The position numbers and the translations under genes are program-made. The notes under the pieces were generated by a model, which saw only the letters and a program-made list of their open reading frames with translations, made no database searches and was not told the DNA's origin. From assembly GCA_041746135.1 (NCBI GenBank), contig JBGTHQ010000023.1, forward strand, positions 1-64,000: 64,000 bases of DNA, written 5' to 3'. The stretch comes from Alg239-R122 sp041746135 (GTDB taxonomy: Bacteria; Pseudomonadota; Alphaproteobacteria; Sphingomonadales; Sphingomonadaceae). Below, in pieces: positions 19,871-28,338 of this stretch (the first letter of the stretch is position 1; each line of letters begins with the position of its first letter).

Positions 19871-20898
19871 TCGTCGAAAGGAAGCTGGGTATCGGTCCCG
19901 CTCGGCGGCGTCAGACTCAGATGCGTCCACGCGCGCTCGTTGAGCATCCGCCCGCGCGCGGTGCGGGCGATCAGGCCGAGCTGGATCAGGTACGGCTCGA
20001 TCACGTCCTCGATTGTGTCGCGCGGTTCGGAAAGCCCCGCCGCCAGCGTCTCGACGCCGACTGGGCCGCCGAGGTAGATATCGGCGATCATCATCAGATA
20101 GCGGCGATCCATCGCGTCGAGCCCGAGCGTATCGACCTCGAGCCGCGTCAGCGCGCCATCGGCAATTTTCGCATCGACCATGCCGTTGCCCGCGACATTA
20201 GCGAAATCGCGCACCCGCCGCAGCAGCCGTCCGGCCACACGCGGTGTGCCACGCGCACGTTTGGCAATTTCGTGCGCGCCATCCTCGGCTATGGCGAGGT
20301 TCAACAGCCCCGCGCCTCGCCGCACCACCAATTCGAGCTCGGGCACAGAATAGAAATTGAGCCGCACCGGTATACCAAAGCGGTCGCGCAGCGGCGTGGT
20401 CAGTAATCCCTGCCGCGTGGTCGCGCCGATCAGCGTAAAGGCGGGCAGGTCGATGCGCACACTGCGCGCCGACGGTCCTTCGCCGATAATCAGATCGAGT
20501 GCGCGGTCCTCCATCGCTGGATAGAGCACTTCCTCGACCACCGGATTGAGCCGGTGAATCTCGTCGATAAACAGCACATCGCCTTCTTCCAGATTGGTGA
20601 GCAAAGCGGCCAGATCGCCCGACTTGGCGATCACCGGACCCGATGTAGAGCGGAAACCGACGCCCATTTCGCGCGCGATAATTTGCGCCAGCGTGGTCTT
20701 ACCCAGCCCCGGCGGTCCGAAAAACAATACGTGATCGAGCGGTTCGCAGCGTGTCTTTGCGGCTTCGATAAACACGCGAAGATTGCCGCGCGCGGCTTCC
20801 TGCCCGATAAATTCGTCGAGCGTTTTCGGGCGCAAAGCGGCGTCGACATCGTCGGCGGCACGGTCGGGGGAGAGGATACGGGATTCAGAGGTGGTCAT
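19867..20898 (-). CDS. ruvB: Holliday junction branch migration ATPase RuvB
   Basis: A 343-residue AAA+ motor. Features are 'LRPKTLDEFIGQ', Walker A GPPGLGKTT, Walker B 'VLFIDEIHRL', sensor 'LIGATTRQGLLTTPLRDRFGI' and the C-terminal winged helix ('DTIEDVIEPYLIQLGLIARTARGRMLN'). It drives branch migration of recombination junctions with RuvA. Last gene of the yebC-ruvC-ruvA-ruvB set, separated from ruvA by a 256-base gap full of palindromic repeats, so it may have lost tight coupling to ruvA. Confidence 0.97.
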   Translation of the reverse strand: MTTSESRILSPDRAADDVDAALRPKTLDEFIGQEAARGNLRVFIEAAKTRCEPLDHVLFFGPPGLGKTTLAQIIAREMGVGFRSTSGPVIAKSGDLAALLTNLEEGDVLFIDEIHRLNPVVEEVLYPAMEDRALDLIIGEGPSARSVRIDLPAFTLIGATTRQGLLTTPLRDRFGIPVRLNFYSVPELELVVRRGAGLLNLAIAEDGAHEIAKRARGTPRVAGRLLRRVRDFANVAGNGMVDAKIADGALTRLEVDTLGLDAMDRRYLMMIADIYLGGPVGVETLAAGLSEPRDTIEDVIEPYLIQLGLIARTARGRMLNERAWTHLSLTPPSGTDTQLPFDD

Positions 20899-20908
20899 AT
20901 AAAACTTC

Positions 20909-21000
20909 CGTCATGCTGAACTTGTTTCAGCATCCATGATGCCTTTTGATGCCTTGCTACGAAATGAGAAATGGACCCTGAAACAAGTTCAGGGTGACGG
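20909..21000. repeat. Palindromic intergenic repeat element, ruvB-ruvA gap (first)
   Basis: The outer ends are CGTCA and TGACG. Inside, CTGAACTTGTTTCAG at 20916-20930 is exactly reverse-complementary to 20978-20992. The whole can fold into one long stem. This is the style of dispersed alphaproteobacterial intergenic palindromes. Whether the two arms form a single unit or two head-to-head copies needs a genome-wide count. Confidence 0.65.
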
Positions 21001-21037
21001 GGGAAGGCGATTGCAATCTGACAGACTTCCACAATGT

Positions 21038-21129
21038 CGTCATTTCCGCGCAGGCGGGAATCCATTTCCTGACCGCGGGCAAAAAGGGACAGGTCGGGAA
21101 ATGGACTCCCGATCAGGTCGGGAGTGACG
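21038..21129. repeat. Palindromic intergenic repeat element, ruvB-ruvA gap (second)
   Basis: Like the preceding element it is bounded by CGTCA (21038) and TGACG (21129), with inner complementary arms TCCATTTCC (21061-21069) and GGAAATGGA (21097-21105). Arm sequences differ from the first element, but length (92 bases) and ends are the same, so the two look like variants of one dispersed family placed in tandem. Confidence 0.6.
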
Positions 21130-21154
21130 GTTGCGAGGGATGTGGTCGAAACGC

Positions 21155-21760
21155 TCACTTCGCCGCCTTTTTCAGCGCCAGTCGCACCAGCGCGCTCATA
21201 TCCGCATCTTCGCCGAGTTCGCCGGTGGCTTCGGCCACGGCCATGCTGGCAATGGCGGGTTTGAAGCCCAGGTTCTGCAATGCGGAAACCGCGTCCGATG
21301 CCGCGCCCGCAGCAGGAGTAATGATCGTATTGCCGCTGCCCGCTGGCCCCAAATCCATGCCGCCGACCTTGTCTTTCAGTTCGTTGACGATCCGCGCCGC
21401 GAGTTTCGGGCCGACGCCATTGGCGCGCGCGACCATAGCCTTGTCGGCGCTGGCGATCGCGCGGTGCAGGTCGGCGGGCTCGAACGTGCCGAGTATCGCG
21501 AGGGCGACTTTTCCGCCCACGCCCTGCACGCTGGTGAGCAACCGGAACCAGTCGCGCTCGGCGGCGCTGGCAAAGCCCATCAGCCGCATGTCGTTTTCGC
21601 TGACCTGCATTTCGGTGAAGACGGTTGCCCCCTCACCGACCGCGCCGATGCTGGCCAAGGTGCGCGCGCTGGCAAAGACCAAATAGCCTACGCCCTGCAC
21701 ATCGATCACCAGATGGTCGATGCCGATTTCGTCGATACTGCCTTTGAGCTTTGCGATCAT
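21155..21760 (-). CDS. ruvA: Holliday junction DNA-binding protein RuvA
   Basis: A 201-residue protein starting 'MIAKLKGSIDEIGIDHLVIDVQGVGYLV' (OB-fold domain I), then the helix-hairpin-helix region ('LLTSVQGVGGKVALAILG', 'ARANGVGPKLAARIVNELKDK') and a C-terminal RuvB-contacting helical domain ('DAVSALQNLGFKPAIASMAVAEA'). It forms the tetramer that holds the four-way junction and loads RuvB. Confidence 0.96.
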   Translation of the reverse strand: MIAKLKGSIDEIGIDHLVIDVQGVGYLVFASARTLASIGAVGEGATVFTEMQVSENDMRLMGFASAAERDWFRLLTSVQGVGGKVALAILGTFEPADLHRAIASADKAMVARANGVGPKLAARIVNELKDKVGGMDLGPAGSGNTIITPAAGAASDAVSALQNLGFKPAIASMAVAEATGELGEDADMSALVRLALKKAAK

Positions 21761-21825
21761 GGCATCGTTCTAGCGTTTTTTGATTTCACGGCAAGGCGCT
21801 TCGCGCTGCCTCCAAATGGGTTCGG

Positions 21826-22049
21826 GCCAATAAGGCCCGGCGGCCGGTCGGCCTTGCGGGCAGTGCCACAAAGCTAACAACAGTCATGCTAAACTCGATT
21901 CAGCATCCAGAGCGGCAAGCGCAGTGCTTTATTGCTCTAGATTCCGGATCAAGTCCTGAATGACGCTGAAGAGAGCTTAGTATCTTGGCGGAACCCCGAA
22001 CGGCCAACACGCCGTTCGCAAGCGCGACTGCGCGCCGGGCCTTATTGGC
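21826..22049. repeat. 224-base inverted-repeat-bounded element in the ruvA-ruvC gap
   Basis: The 344 bases between ruvA and ruvC hold no plausible gene. A perfect 17-bp inverted repeat, GCCAATAAGGCCCGGCG at 21826-21842, has its complement at 22033-22049, and the pairing continues imperfectly inward (TCGGCCTTGCG against TCGCGCTTGCG). Nested inside, at 21883-21964, is a second palindromic unit with GTCAT/ATGAC ends like those in the ruvB-ruvA gap. It has no transposase. It resembles a miniature repeat element or an insertion of one repeat family into another. Confidence 0.6.
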
Positions 22050-22104
22050 TCACCCCTGACGGGGGTGTTGGCGTAGCGAACCAACCGCGAGGCCAAAAGG
22101 CTCC

Positions 22105-22572
22105 TTACCGGTGATGCGCGTGGCAGATTGCCACTGCGAGCGCGTCGGCGGCATCGGCGCCCGCGATTTTCGCGCCGGGCAGCAGCACTTTCATCATCGC
22201 CTGTATCTGTGCCTTGTCGGCGGTGCCGGTACCGACCACCGATTTCTTGACCATCCGCGCCGAATATTCGCCGACTTCCAGCCCGCTGCGTGACGCGCCG
22301 AGCAGGACTACGCCGCGTGCCTGCCCCAGCTTAAGCGTGCTTTGGGCGTTGGTGTTGACGAACACTTCCTCGACCGCCGCAGCTTCGGGTGCATAGTCCC
22401 GCACGATATCGGCGAGTGCGAGGTCGATCTGTAGCAACCGGCTCGCCAGCGGCATTTTCGCGTCGGTCTTGATCTGGCCGTTGGCGATATGGGTAAGGCG
22501 GTTGCCGACCGAGTTGATCACGCCCCAGCCGGTGGTGCCAAGCCCGGGGTCAAGGCCGATAATGATGGTCAT
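22105..22572 (-). CDS. ruvC: Crossover junction endodeoxyribonuclease RuvC
   Basis: A 155-residue resolvase. The RNase H-like fold begins 'IIIGLDPGLGTTGWG' (Asp8), followed by the glutamate in 'AAAVEEVFVN' and the C-terminal 'GADAADALAVAICH' acidic cluster. It cuts Holliday junctions symmetrically. The gene follows yebC by 12 bases. Confidence 0.96.
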   Translation of the reverse strand: MTIIIGLDPGLGTTGWGVINSVGNRLTHIANGQIKTDAKMPLASRLLQIDLALADIVRDYAPEAAAVEEVFVNTNAQSTLKLGQARGVVLLGASRSGLEVGEYSARMVKKSVVGTGTADKAQIQAMMKVLLPGAKIAGADAADALAVAICHAHHR

Positions 22573-22584
22573 CCGGCGCCGAAC

Positions 22585-23334
22585 CTAATCCTGGCCCAGC
22601 TTCTCCAGTATGTCGTCGGAAATTTCATAATTGCCCCATACGGTCTGCACATCATCATCGTCGTCGAGCGCGTCGATCAGCTTGAATAGCGTTTCGGCAT
22701 CGTCTTCCTCGACATCGACCCTGATCTGCGGACGCCAGGCGAGCTTCACGTTTTCGGCTTCGCCCAGTGATTTTTCCAGTGCGCTGGCAACCTCGTGCAG
22801 ATCTTCCATGCCGGTCCAGATATCATGGCCGTCATCGGACGATTCTATATCTTCCGCCCCGGCTTCCATTGCGGCTTCCAGGACCTTGTCCTCGCCGCCG
22901 ACGCTTGCAGGATAGGAAACGAGGCCGAGCCGGTCGAAACTGTGGCTGACCGCGCCGGCACCGCCCATATTACCGCCATTGCGCGAAAATGCGGTGCGCA
23001 CATTGGTGACGGTGCGGTTGCGATTGTCTGTCAGCGCCTCGACGATCAGCGATACGCCGCCGGGACCAAAGCCCTCATAGCGAATTTCCTCGTAATCGTC
23101 GCCTTCATTGGCCGACGCCTTGTCGATTGCGCGCTGGATATTGTCCTTTGGCATCGACTGCGCCTTGGCGGCGTTGACAGCTACGCGCAGCCGTGGGTTC
23201 ATGTCGACATCGGGCATGCCCATTTTCGCGGCCACGGTAATTTCGCGCGACAGCTTGGAAAAGGTCGCCGAACGCTTTTTGTCCTGCGCCCCCTTGCGGT
23301 GCATGATATTCTTGAATTTGGAATGGCCTGCCAT
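22585..23334 (-). CDS. yebC: YebC/PmpR family protein (translation factor or regulator)
   Basis: A 249-residue protein with the family opening 'MAGHSKFKNIMHRKGAQDKKR', the middle 'MPKDNIQRAIDKASA', 'YEGFGPGGVSLIVEALTDNRNRT' and the acidic 'DDDDDVQTVWGNYEI'. Members were long called transcriptional regulators; recent work on family members links them to relief of ribosome stalling. It is commonly upstream of ruvC, as here. Confidence 0.95.
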   Translation of the reverse strand: MAGHSKFKNIMHRKGAQDKKRSATFSKLSREITVAAKMGMPDVDMNPRLRVAVNAAKAQSMPKDNIQRAIDKASANEGDDYEEIRYEGFGPGGVSLIVEALTDNRNRTVTNVRTAFSRNGGNMGGAGAVSHSFDRLGLVSYPASVGGEDKVLEAAMEAGAEDIESSDDGHDIWTGMEDLHEVASALEKSLGEAENVKLAWRPQIRVDVEEDDAETLFKLIDALDDDDDVQTVWGNYEISDDILEKLGQD

Positions 23335-23411
23335 GGCAGAATACCCTCTTTCGTCTTCTATAAATGCCGATAGCTTGCTGTTGCAGGACAGCCGTCCCGT
23401 TTCAAGCTATT

Positions 23412-23654
23412 TCAACCGATACCCAGTGCCGCTTTATAGGTATCCAGGATCGCTTCCATTTCCTGCCGGTCGTGCGGTTCCATTTTGCGCAGTCGGACGA
23501 TTTGGCGCATGATCTTGGGATCGTAGCCGGTCGATTTGGCTTCGGCGTAAACATCGCGAATATCGTCGGCAATGCCCTTTTTCTCTTCTTCGAGCCGCTC
23601 GATACGTTCGATAAAAAGACGCAGTTGCTCGGAGGTGACGCTGGCTTCGCTCAT
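23412..23654 (-). CDS. gapR: GapR/DUF2312 nucleoid-associated protein
   Basis: An 80-residue helical protein: 'SEQLRLFIERIERLEEEKKGIADDIRDVYAEAKSTGYDPKIMRQIVRLRKM', the DUF2312 signature. In Caulobacter GapR binds overtwisted DNA ahead of replication and transcription and stimulates topoisomerases. ATG 23654 gives the standard family length, with GAGGA seven bases upstream; the longer frame to 23825 is not supported by family length. Confidence 0.9.
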   Translation of the reverse strand: MSEASVTSEQLRLFIERIERLEEEKKGIADDIRDVYAEAKSTGYDPKIMRQIVRLRKMEPHDRQEMEAILDTYKAALGIG

Positions 23655-23737
23655 AGTATTTTCCTCATATAATGGGTAGGCGGGAAGGCCGCGTTGCCGC
23701 GCTCCCGACTCTGTGAATGGGTATGTGTGGCGCTGCC

Positions 23738-24058
23738 TTAATGGCCGGGCGCATTTTTGGCCACGCTCTTTTTCATGCGCTCCAATTGTTCTTCGCTGGC
23801 GGGCAGTTGATAGCGGGTTTTCCATGTCTCAAAGGGCATGCCGTAAATCAGCGTGCGCGCAGCGTCCCTGCTCAGATCGCCATCCGCCTCCGCCACCCAG
23901 TCAGCCAAACAGTTGCGGCAGAAACCGGAAAGGCCCATCAGATCGACATTTTGCGCATCGTGACGATGGCGCAAATGCGTGACCAGCCTCCCGAAAGCCG
24001 CCGCCGCGACTTTATCGGAAATGTCGATGACATCGTTATCAGAATTATCTATAGCCAT
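23738..24058 (-). CDS. DUF1244 domain-containing protein
   Basis: A 106-residue protein recognised as DUF1244 from 'AAFGRLVTHLRHRHDAQNVDLMGLSGFCRNCLADW' and 'ARTLIYGMPFETWKTRYQ'. The 'GFCRNCL' cysteine pair is a family mark. Structure-based family descriptions exist, but I know of no proven function. ATG 24058 fits the family length; the frame continues upstream but is not typical. It lies about 80 bases upstream of gapR in the same direction. Confidence 0.82.
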   Translation of the reverse strand: MAIDNSDNDVIDISDKVAAAAFGRLVTHLRHRHDAQNVDLMGLSGFCRNCLADWVAEADGDLSRDAARTLIYGMPFETWKTRYQLPASEEQLERMKKSVAKNAPGH

Positions 24059-24167
24059 GACCCATGCTTTCCGGTTGTGATTATGATTTCGGAACCTATC
24101 ATAGCCGCACAAAGACGATGCTGGCCAGATGCTGAGCGCAAAATTACTACAGAAAAAGGGTGATAAA

Positions 24168-25622
24168 GTGGCAAAGAAAATGGGACCGCGCAGCCGCAAG
24201 GTAAAGATACTGGCCACGGTCGGCCCGGCCAGCGACAGCCCGGAAATGCTGGAAAAACTCTATCATGCCGGTGCCGATGCGTTCCGCGTGAACATGAGCC
24301 ATGGCGAACATGAAACGCATGCACGGACGATCGCCAATATCCGCGCGCTGGAAAAGAAACTGCACCGCCCGATCACGATATTATGCGATCTGCAGGGCCC
24401 CAAATTGCGCGTCGGCAAGTTCAAGGACGGTGCGGCTTTTATCAAGCATGGTGCGCATTTCACGTTCGACCGCGACCCTGAGCCGGGCGATGATACGCGC
24501 GTCTGCCTGCCGCATCCAGAAATTTTCGACGTGCTGAAAAAAGGCGACCGGTTATTGCTCGACGATGGGAAGCTGCGGCTGCGGGTGATCCGCGCGGGTG
24601 CGGACACAATTTTGACCAGCGCCGAAGTGGGCGGGCCCTTGTCCGACCGAAAGGGGCTGAACGTCCCCGATGCGGTGATCCCACTCGCGGCGCTGACCGA
24701 GAAGGATCGGCGCGACCTAACTTTTGCGCTCGATCATGATGCCGACTGGATCGCACTGTCGTTCGTGCAGCGGCCCGAGGATGTGGCCGAGGCGCGGACG
24801 CTGATCGGCGGGAAGGCGGCGCTGATTTCGAAGATCGAAAAACCCGCGGCGGTGAAAAGGCTCGACGAGATACTCGAACTGTCCGACGCGGTGATGGTCG
24901 CACGCGGCGATCTGGGAGTCGAACTGGCGCCCGAAGAAGTGCCTCCGCTGCAAAAACAGATTGTCGAGAATGCGCGGCGGCGCGGCAAACCGGTGGTGGT
25001 GGCGACGCAAATGCTCGAATCGATGATCAAGGCACCGGCGCCGACACGCGCCGAGGTGTCCGATGTCGCAACCGCGGTCTATGACGGTGCCGATGCGGTC
25101 ATGCTGTCGGCGGAAACCGCGGCGGGCGACTGGCCGGTCGAATCGGTCGCTATCATGGACCGGATCGCAACCACGGTCGAAAAAGATCCGAGTTATGCGG
25201 GCCGCGTGCATTATACCGAGACGCTGCCCGATGAAACGACGGCCGACGCGTTCGCCGCGGCGAGCAGCAAGATTGCCGAGACCGTGTCGACCGCCGCCAT
25301 TATCTGCTTCACCAATTCGGGCTCCACCGCCCGCCGCGTCGCGCGCGAACGGCCATCGGTGCCGTTGCTGGTGCTGACACCTTCGCGCCATACCGCCCGC
25401 CGGGTGGGCTTGCTATGGGGTGCCTATGCTGTGACAACGCAGGATATCGGCAGTTTCGAAGAAATGATCGCCAAGGGCAAGCGTATGGCGCTGCGTCATG
25501 GATTCGGCAAGGCGGGAACGAAGCTGATCGCCTTGGCAGGCGTGCCGTTCGGAACGCCGGGATCGACCAATGTGCTGCATGTCGTCACGCTGACGGGTAA
25601 CGAACTGAAAGGCTATGACTAG
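24168..25622 (+). CDS. pyk: Pyruvate kinase
   Basis: A 484-residue glycolytic enzyme converting phosphoenolpyruvate and ADP to pyruvate and ATP. Features are 'KVKILATVGPAS', 'RVNMSHGEH', 'ILCDLQGPKLRVGKF', 'ALISKIEKPAAVKRLDEILELSDAVMVARGDLGVE' (active-site lysine and metal-binding Glu/Asp) and 'ATQMLESMIKAPAPTRAEVSDVATAVYDGADAVMLSAETAAG'. GTG 24168 is chosen because AAAAAGGG lies six bases upstream and the length then matches the family; an ATG at 24129 would add 13 residues. It converges with the lipoprotein gene that follows. Confidence 0.94.
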   Translation: MAKKMGPRSRKVKILATVGPASDSPEMLEKLYHAGADAFRVNMSHGEHETHARTIANIRALEKKLHRPITILCDLQGPKLRVGKFKDGAAFIKHGAHFTFDRDPEPGDDTRVCLPHPEIFDVLKKGDRLLLDDGKLRLRVIRAGADTILTSAEVGGPLSDRKGLNVPDAVIPLAALTEKDRRDLTFALDHDADWIALSFVQRPEDVAEARTLIGGKAALISKIEKPAAVKRLDEILELSDAVMVARGDLGVELAPEEVPPLQKQIVENARRRGKPVVVATQMLESMIKAPAPTRAEVSDVATAVYDGADAVMLSAETAAGDWPVESVAIMDRIATTVEKDPSYAGRVHYTETLPDETTADAFAAASSKIAETVSTAAIICFTNSGSTARRVARERPSVPLLVLTPSRHTARRVGLLWGAYAVTTQDIGSFEEMIAKGKRMALRHGFGKAGTKLIALAGVPFGTPGSTNVLHVVTLTGNELKGYD

Positions 25623-25630
25623 ATCGCAGC

Positions 25631-26263
25631 CTAGCGAAAATTGCAGCTTGTCCCGGCCCATAAATTCGTGATTTTGGATTCAGGGCCGCTTCCGTCCAGA
25701 ATGCCGCCCAAATCGCCCGCACTGAATTCGGTGCCGAGCGTACTCTTGAAAACCTTCGCGTCATACGCTGCTGCCAGCTCAGTGCGTGTCGATCCGATGC
25801 CAATGCCCGCCATCGTGGTAAGAGAATCCGCGGTGTCGTTCAGCGCCCAGCCGGCGAATTTCCCGTCTTGAAACAATGCCGCCAAGCCGCCGCTCCATAT
25901 CACAAATTCAAGCGGGCCTGCGCCGCACTCTTCGTTACGGCTGGTTTCGCGGGTCTGTCCGGGAAACAGGGCGTCGAGGGCGTCAACCGCTTGCCGACGC
26001 GCGGTTCCAAATGCCAATAATGTCGTCGATCCATTGGGTTTGCGTACTATCTGCACGCCTTCACCTGACAATGCAGCGGCGACGCTTTGCGAGGGTTGCG
26101 CTGTGGCGGCGGAAATCTTTCCGCCCGGCGCCATGACTTCCGGCGAGGATGCGAAATCCGCACCCACTTCGGTCGGTTCAGGGGAAACGTCCTGTTTTGC
26201 GCCGCTACAGCTGGCAGAAAGCAGCGAAATCCCGCAGAGCAGAATATGAAGAGGACGAATCAT
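25631..26263 (-). CDS. Hypothetical lipoprotein
   Basis: A 210-residue protein with a lipoprotein signal (lipobox SASC, Cys19). A Ser/Pro/Glu-rich linker follows, then a globular part containing 'GIGIGSTRTELAAAYDAKVFKSTLG', a pattern that recurs in small bacterial envelope proteins ('G-I-G-x-S-x-x-E-L'), and a final 'GTSCNF'. Two cysteines (about residues 114 and 208) may form a disulphide. No function is recognised. It is a single gene between convergent pyk and the HAD gene. Confidence 0.72.
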   Translation of the reverse strand: MIRPLHILLCGISLLSASCSGAKQDVSPEPTEVGADFASSPEVMAPGGKISAATAQPSQSVAAALSGEGVQIVRKPNGSTTLLAFGTARRQAVDALDALFPGQTRETSRNEECGAGPLEFVIWSGGLAALFQDGKFAGWALNDTADSLTTMAGIGIGSTRTELAAAYDAKVFKSTLGTEFSAGDLGGILDGSGPESKITNLWAGTSCNFR

Positions 26264-26333
26264 GGTGAATAACTCCTATACATTTCGACAGACAGGCATT
26301 TAACAGCCGGATCTGGTCAAAGTTCCGGCATGT

Positions 26334-26963
26334 CTATCCAGCGGTTAGCACGCCATATTTCGCAAGCGCGGCGCGCAACGTACCGGCATCGCGAAAAAGA
26401 TGCGCTTTCAGGCCGCAGGCTATCGCACCGTCGATATTTTCCTGCCGGTCATCGATGAACAGGGTATGTTCCGGGGCAATCCCGAATCGCTGGATCGCCA
26501 ACTCGTAAATCGCCGCATCGGGCTTGGTCAGCTTTTCAGCGCCCGACACCAATATATCGCGAAAGAGCGCAAAAACATCTAGGCGCTCGGCCATAAACGG
26601 CCCCCAGAATTCATCGCTGAAATTGGTGATGGCATAGAGCGGGACTTCATTAGCGGCAAGTTCTTGCACGAGCGTTTCCATACCCGCTACCGGGCCGGGA
26701 ATGGTTTCATTAAAGCGTGGGCCGAATTGGGCGATCAGGCCCGCATATTCGGGATGCTGCGCAGACAGTTCGCGTGAGGTTTCGGCAAAGGGCCGTCCGG
26801 CATCGTGCTGGAAATGCCAATCGCTGGTCAGGACGTTTTCCAGAAACCAGTCGAGTTTCTGCGGGTCGCCAATCAGCTGTTCGTAAAGCGCACGGATATT
26901 CCAACGGTAAAGCACATTACCAACGTCGAATATAACGCTATTAATGGAACCGGCGGAGGACAT
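26334..26963 (-). CDS. HAD family phosphatase (YihX-like)
   Basis: A 209-residue HAD hydrolase. Motif I is 'VIFDVGNVLYRW' (second position Gly, not the usual Asp acid, as in YihX-like and haloacid-dehalogenase-like members). Motif II is 'YAITNFS', the lysine sits in 'SGAEKLTKPDAAIYE', and motif IV is 'TLFIDDRQENIDGA'. The cap 'LDWFLENVLTSDWHFQHDAG' matches the alpha-glucose-1-phosphate phosphatase type. It is a cytoplasmic small-molecule phosphatase; the substrate is not certain. Confidence 0.85.
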   Translation of the reverse strand: MSSAGSINSVIFDVGNVLYRWNIRALYEQLIGDPQKLDWFLENVLTSDWHFQHDAGRPFAETSRELSAQHPEYAGLIAQFGPRFNETIPGPVAGMETLVQELAANEVPLYAITNFSDEFWGPFMAERLDVFALFRDILVSGAEKLTKPDAAIYELAIQRFGIAPEHTLFIDDRQENIDGAIACGLKAHLFRDAGTLRAALAKYGVLTAG

Positions 26964-26985
26964 GCAAGCCGTCCGCGTGTATCAA

Positions 26986-27111
26986 TCAGCCCTGGCGCGC
27001 CTTGAAGCGGCGGTTGGTCTTGTTGATGACATAGGTGCGCCCACGACGACGAATCACGCGGCAGTCGCGGTGACGGTTCTTGAGCGACTTTAATGAGTTG
27101 CGGACTTTCAT
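26986..27111 (-). CDS. rpmJ: 50S ribosomal protein L36, zinc-free type
   Basis: A 41-residue protein beginning 'MKVRNSLKSLKNRHRDCRVIRRRG' and ending 'NKTNRRFKARQG'. It is the L36 form usual in alphaproteobacteria, which lacks the C-x-x-C...H zinc ligands of the primary form (only one Cys). It is part of the large ribosomal subunit. The start follows a short leader with a good promoter at 27155-27183. Confidence 0.95.
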   Translation of the reverse strand: MKVRNSLKSLKNRHRDCRVIRRRGRTYVINKTNRRFKARQG

Positions 27112-27154
27112 GGGACTGCTTCCAAATATCTTTAAATTTTTCGAATGAGCGGAG

Positions 27155-27183
27155 CAAATAGGTGTGCAGGGGTGTAAAGTCAA
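27155..27183 (-). promoter_or_regulatory. Candidate rpmJ promoter
   Basis: On the minus strand TTGACT (27183-27178) and TATTTG (27160-27155) are spaced exactly 17 bases, placing the start of transcription about 37 bases before the rpmJ ATG. Confidence 0.45.
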
Positions 27184-27211
27184 GCCGTGAATCCCGGCCT
27201 TGGTTCCGAAT

Positions 27212-28219
27212 TTAGCGGGTTTTTTCGCTTAATGTGCGTTCCCATGCCAGCGCATGGCCCACAATCGTATCGAGATCATTATATTCGGGCGACCAAGACA
27301 AGGTTTTGCGGATTAATCCATTGTCAGAAATGAGCGAACCGGGATCGCCCGGGCGCCGCTCCTGCATGTGCCGCGTGATTTTCCTATTGGTCGCACGATC
27401 GACGGCATCGAGCACTTCGAGCACCGAAAAGCCCCGGCCATAGCCGCAATTCATGATGTGACTAGTATCGGGATCGGCGAGCAAGGCTTCCAGTGCCAGG
27501 ACGTGCGCGGCGGCCAGGTCGGATACATGGATATAGTCGCGCACGCCGGTGCCGTCGGGCGTGGCATAATCGGTACCATAGACAGCCACGCTCTCGCGCT
27601 TGCCCAAAGCCGCCTCTACCGCAACCTTGATCAGGTGCGTCGCACCCGCGGTCGACTGGCCGGTGCGCCCTTGTGGGTCCGCGCCCGCCACGTTGAAATA
27701 GCGCAGCGCACAGAAATTGAAATCGTGCGCGGCGGCCACGTCGGCCAGCATGATCTCGGTCATCAGTTTCGACATGCCATAGGGATTGATTGGCAGGCGG
27801 GGCGTCTCCTCGCTGACTTTGGCGACGTCGGGCATGCCATAGGTGGCGGCGGTCGAGGAAAAGATGAAATGCTTTACCTCGGCCTGTACCGCCGCACCGA
27901 TCAGGCTGCGGCTTTTGGCGCTGTTATTATGATAGTATTTGAGCGGATTTTCGACCGATTCGGGCACGATGATCGAGCCCGCAAAATGCATGATCGCGCC
28001 GATATTATGGTCATCGATCAGCTGGGCAACGAGCGCGGCATCCTCGATATCGCCCTCGGCAAACTCGACCGCATCGGGCACGGCCCAGCGAAAACCGGTG
28101 GTCAGATTGTCGATCACCACGACTTTATAGCCGCCATCCAGCAGTGCCAGCATGGCGTGGCTACCGATATAGCCCGCGCCGCCCGTGACCAATACTGTCA
28201 AATCCGTTTTATCTTTCAC
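27212..28219 (-). CDS. galE: UDP-glucose 4-epimerase
   Basis: A 335-residue short-chain dehydrogenase-type epimerase that interconverts UDP-glucose and UDP-galactose using bound NAD. Features are 'VLVTGGAGYIGSH' (nucleotide fold), 'SSTAATYGMP' and 'NPYGMSK' (Tyr-x-x-x-Lys catalytic pair), plus 'RYFNVAGADPQGRTGQ' and 'DGTGVRDYIHVSDLA', which are GalE-specific. It feeds envelope polysaccharides. It is a single gene divergent from a DUF4136 lipoprotein. Confidence 0.94.
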   Translation of the reverse strand: MKDKTDLTVLVTGGAGYIGSHAMLALLDGGYKVVVIDNLTTGFRWAVPDAVEFAEGDIEDAALVAQLIDDHNIGAIMHFAGSIIVPESVENPLKYYHNNSAKSRSLIGAAVQAEVKHFIFSSTAATYGMPDVAKVSEETPRLPINPYGMSKLMTEIMLADVAAAHDFNFCALRYFNVAGADPQGRTGQSTAGATHLIKVAVEAALGKRESVAVYGTDYATPDGTGVRDYIHVSDLAAAHVLALEALLADPDTSHIMNCGYGRGFSVLEVLDAVDRATNRKITRHMQERRPGDPGSLISDNGLIRKTLSWSPEYNDLDTIVGHALAWERTLSEKTR

Positions 28220-28338
28220 CTGAAATCCGCCTAACCCATGTGCTATTCATATTACGGCGTTTACCGTAGAATGATGGCGATAATATTAAAAGCACACTAT
28301 ATGTTCGTAGAGAACATACTAGCGCAGCAAGGATAAAG

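Noticed and set aside
21761..22104. Degenerate tRNA or RNA gene in the ruvA-ruvC gap
   Set aside because: The paired arms are 190 bases apart and no cloverleaf or known RNA core could be drawn; treated as a repeat element.
20899..22104. CRISPR-like array from the repeated palindromes
   Set aside because: There are no regularly spaced identical repeats with unique spacers and no cas genes; copies are palindromic and vary.
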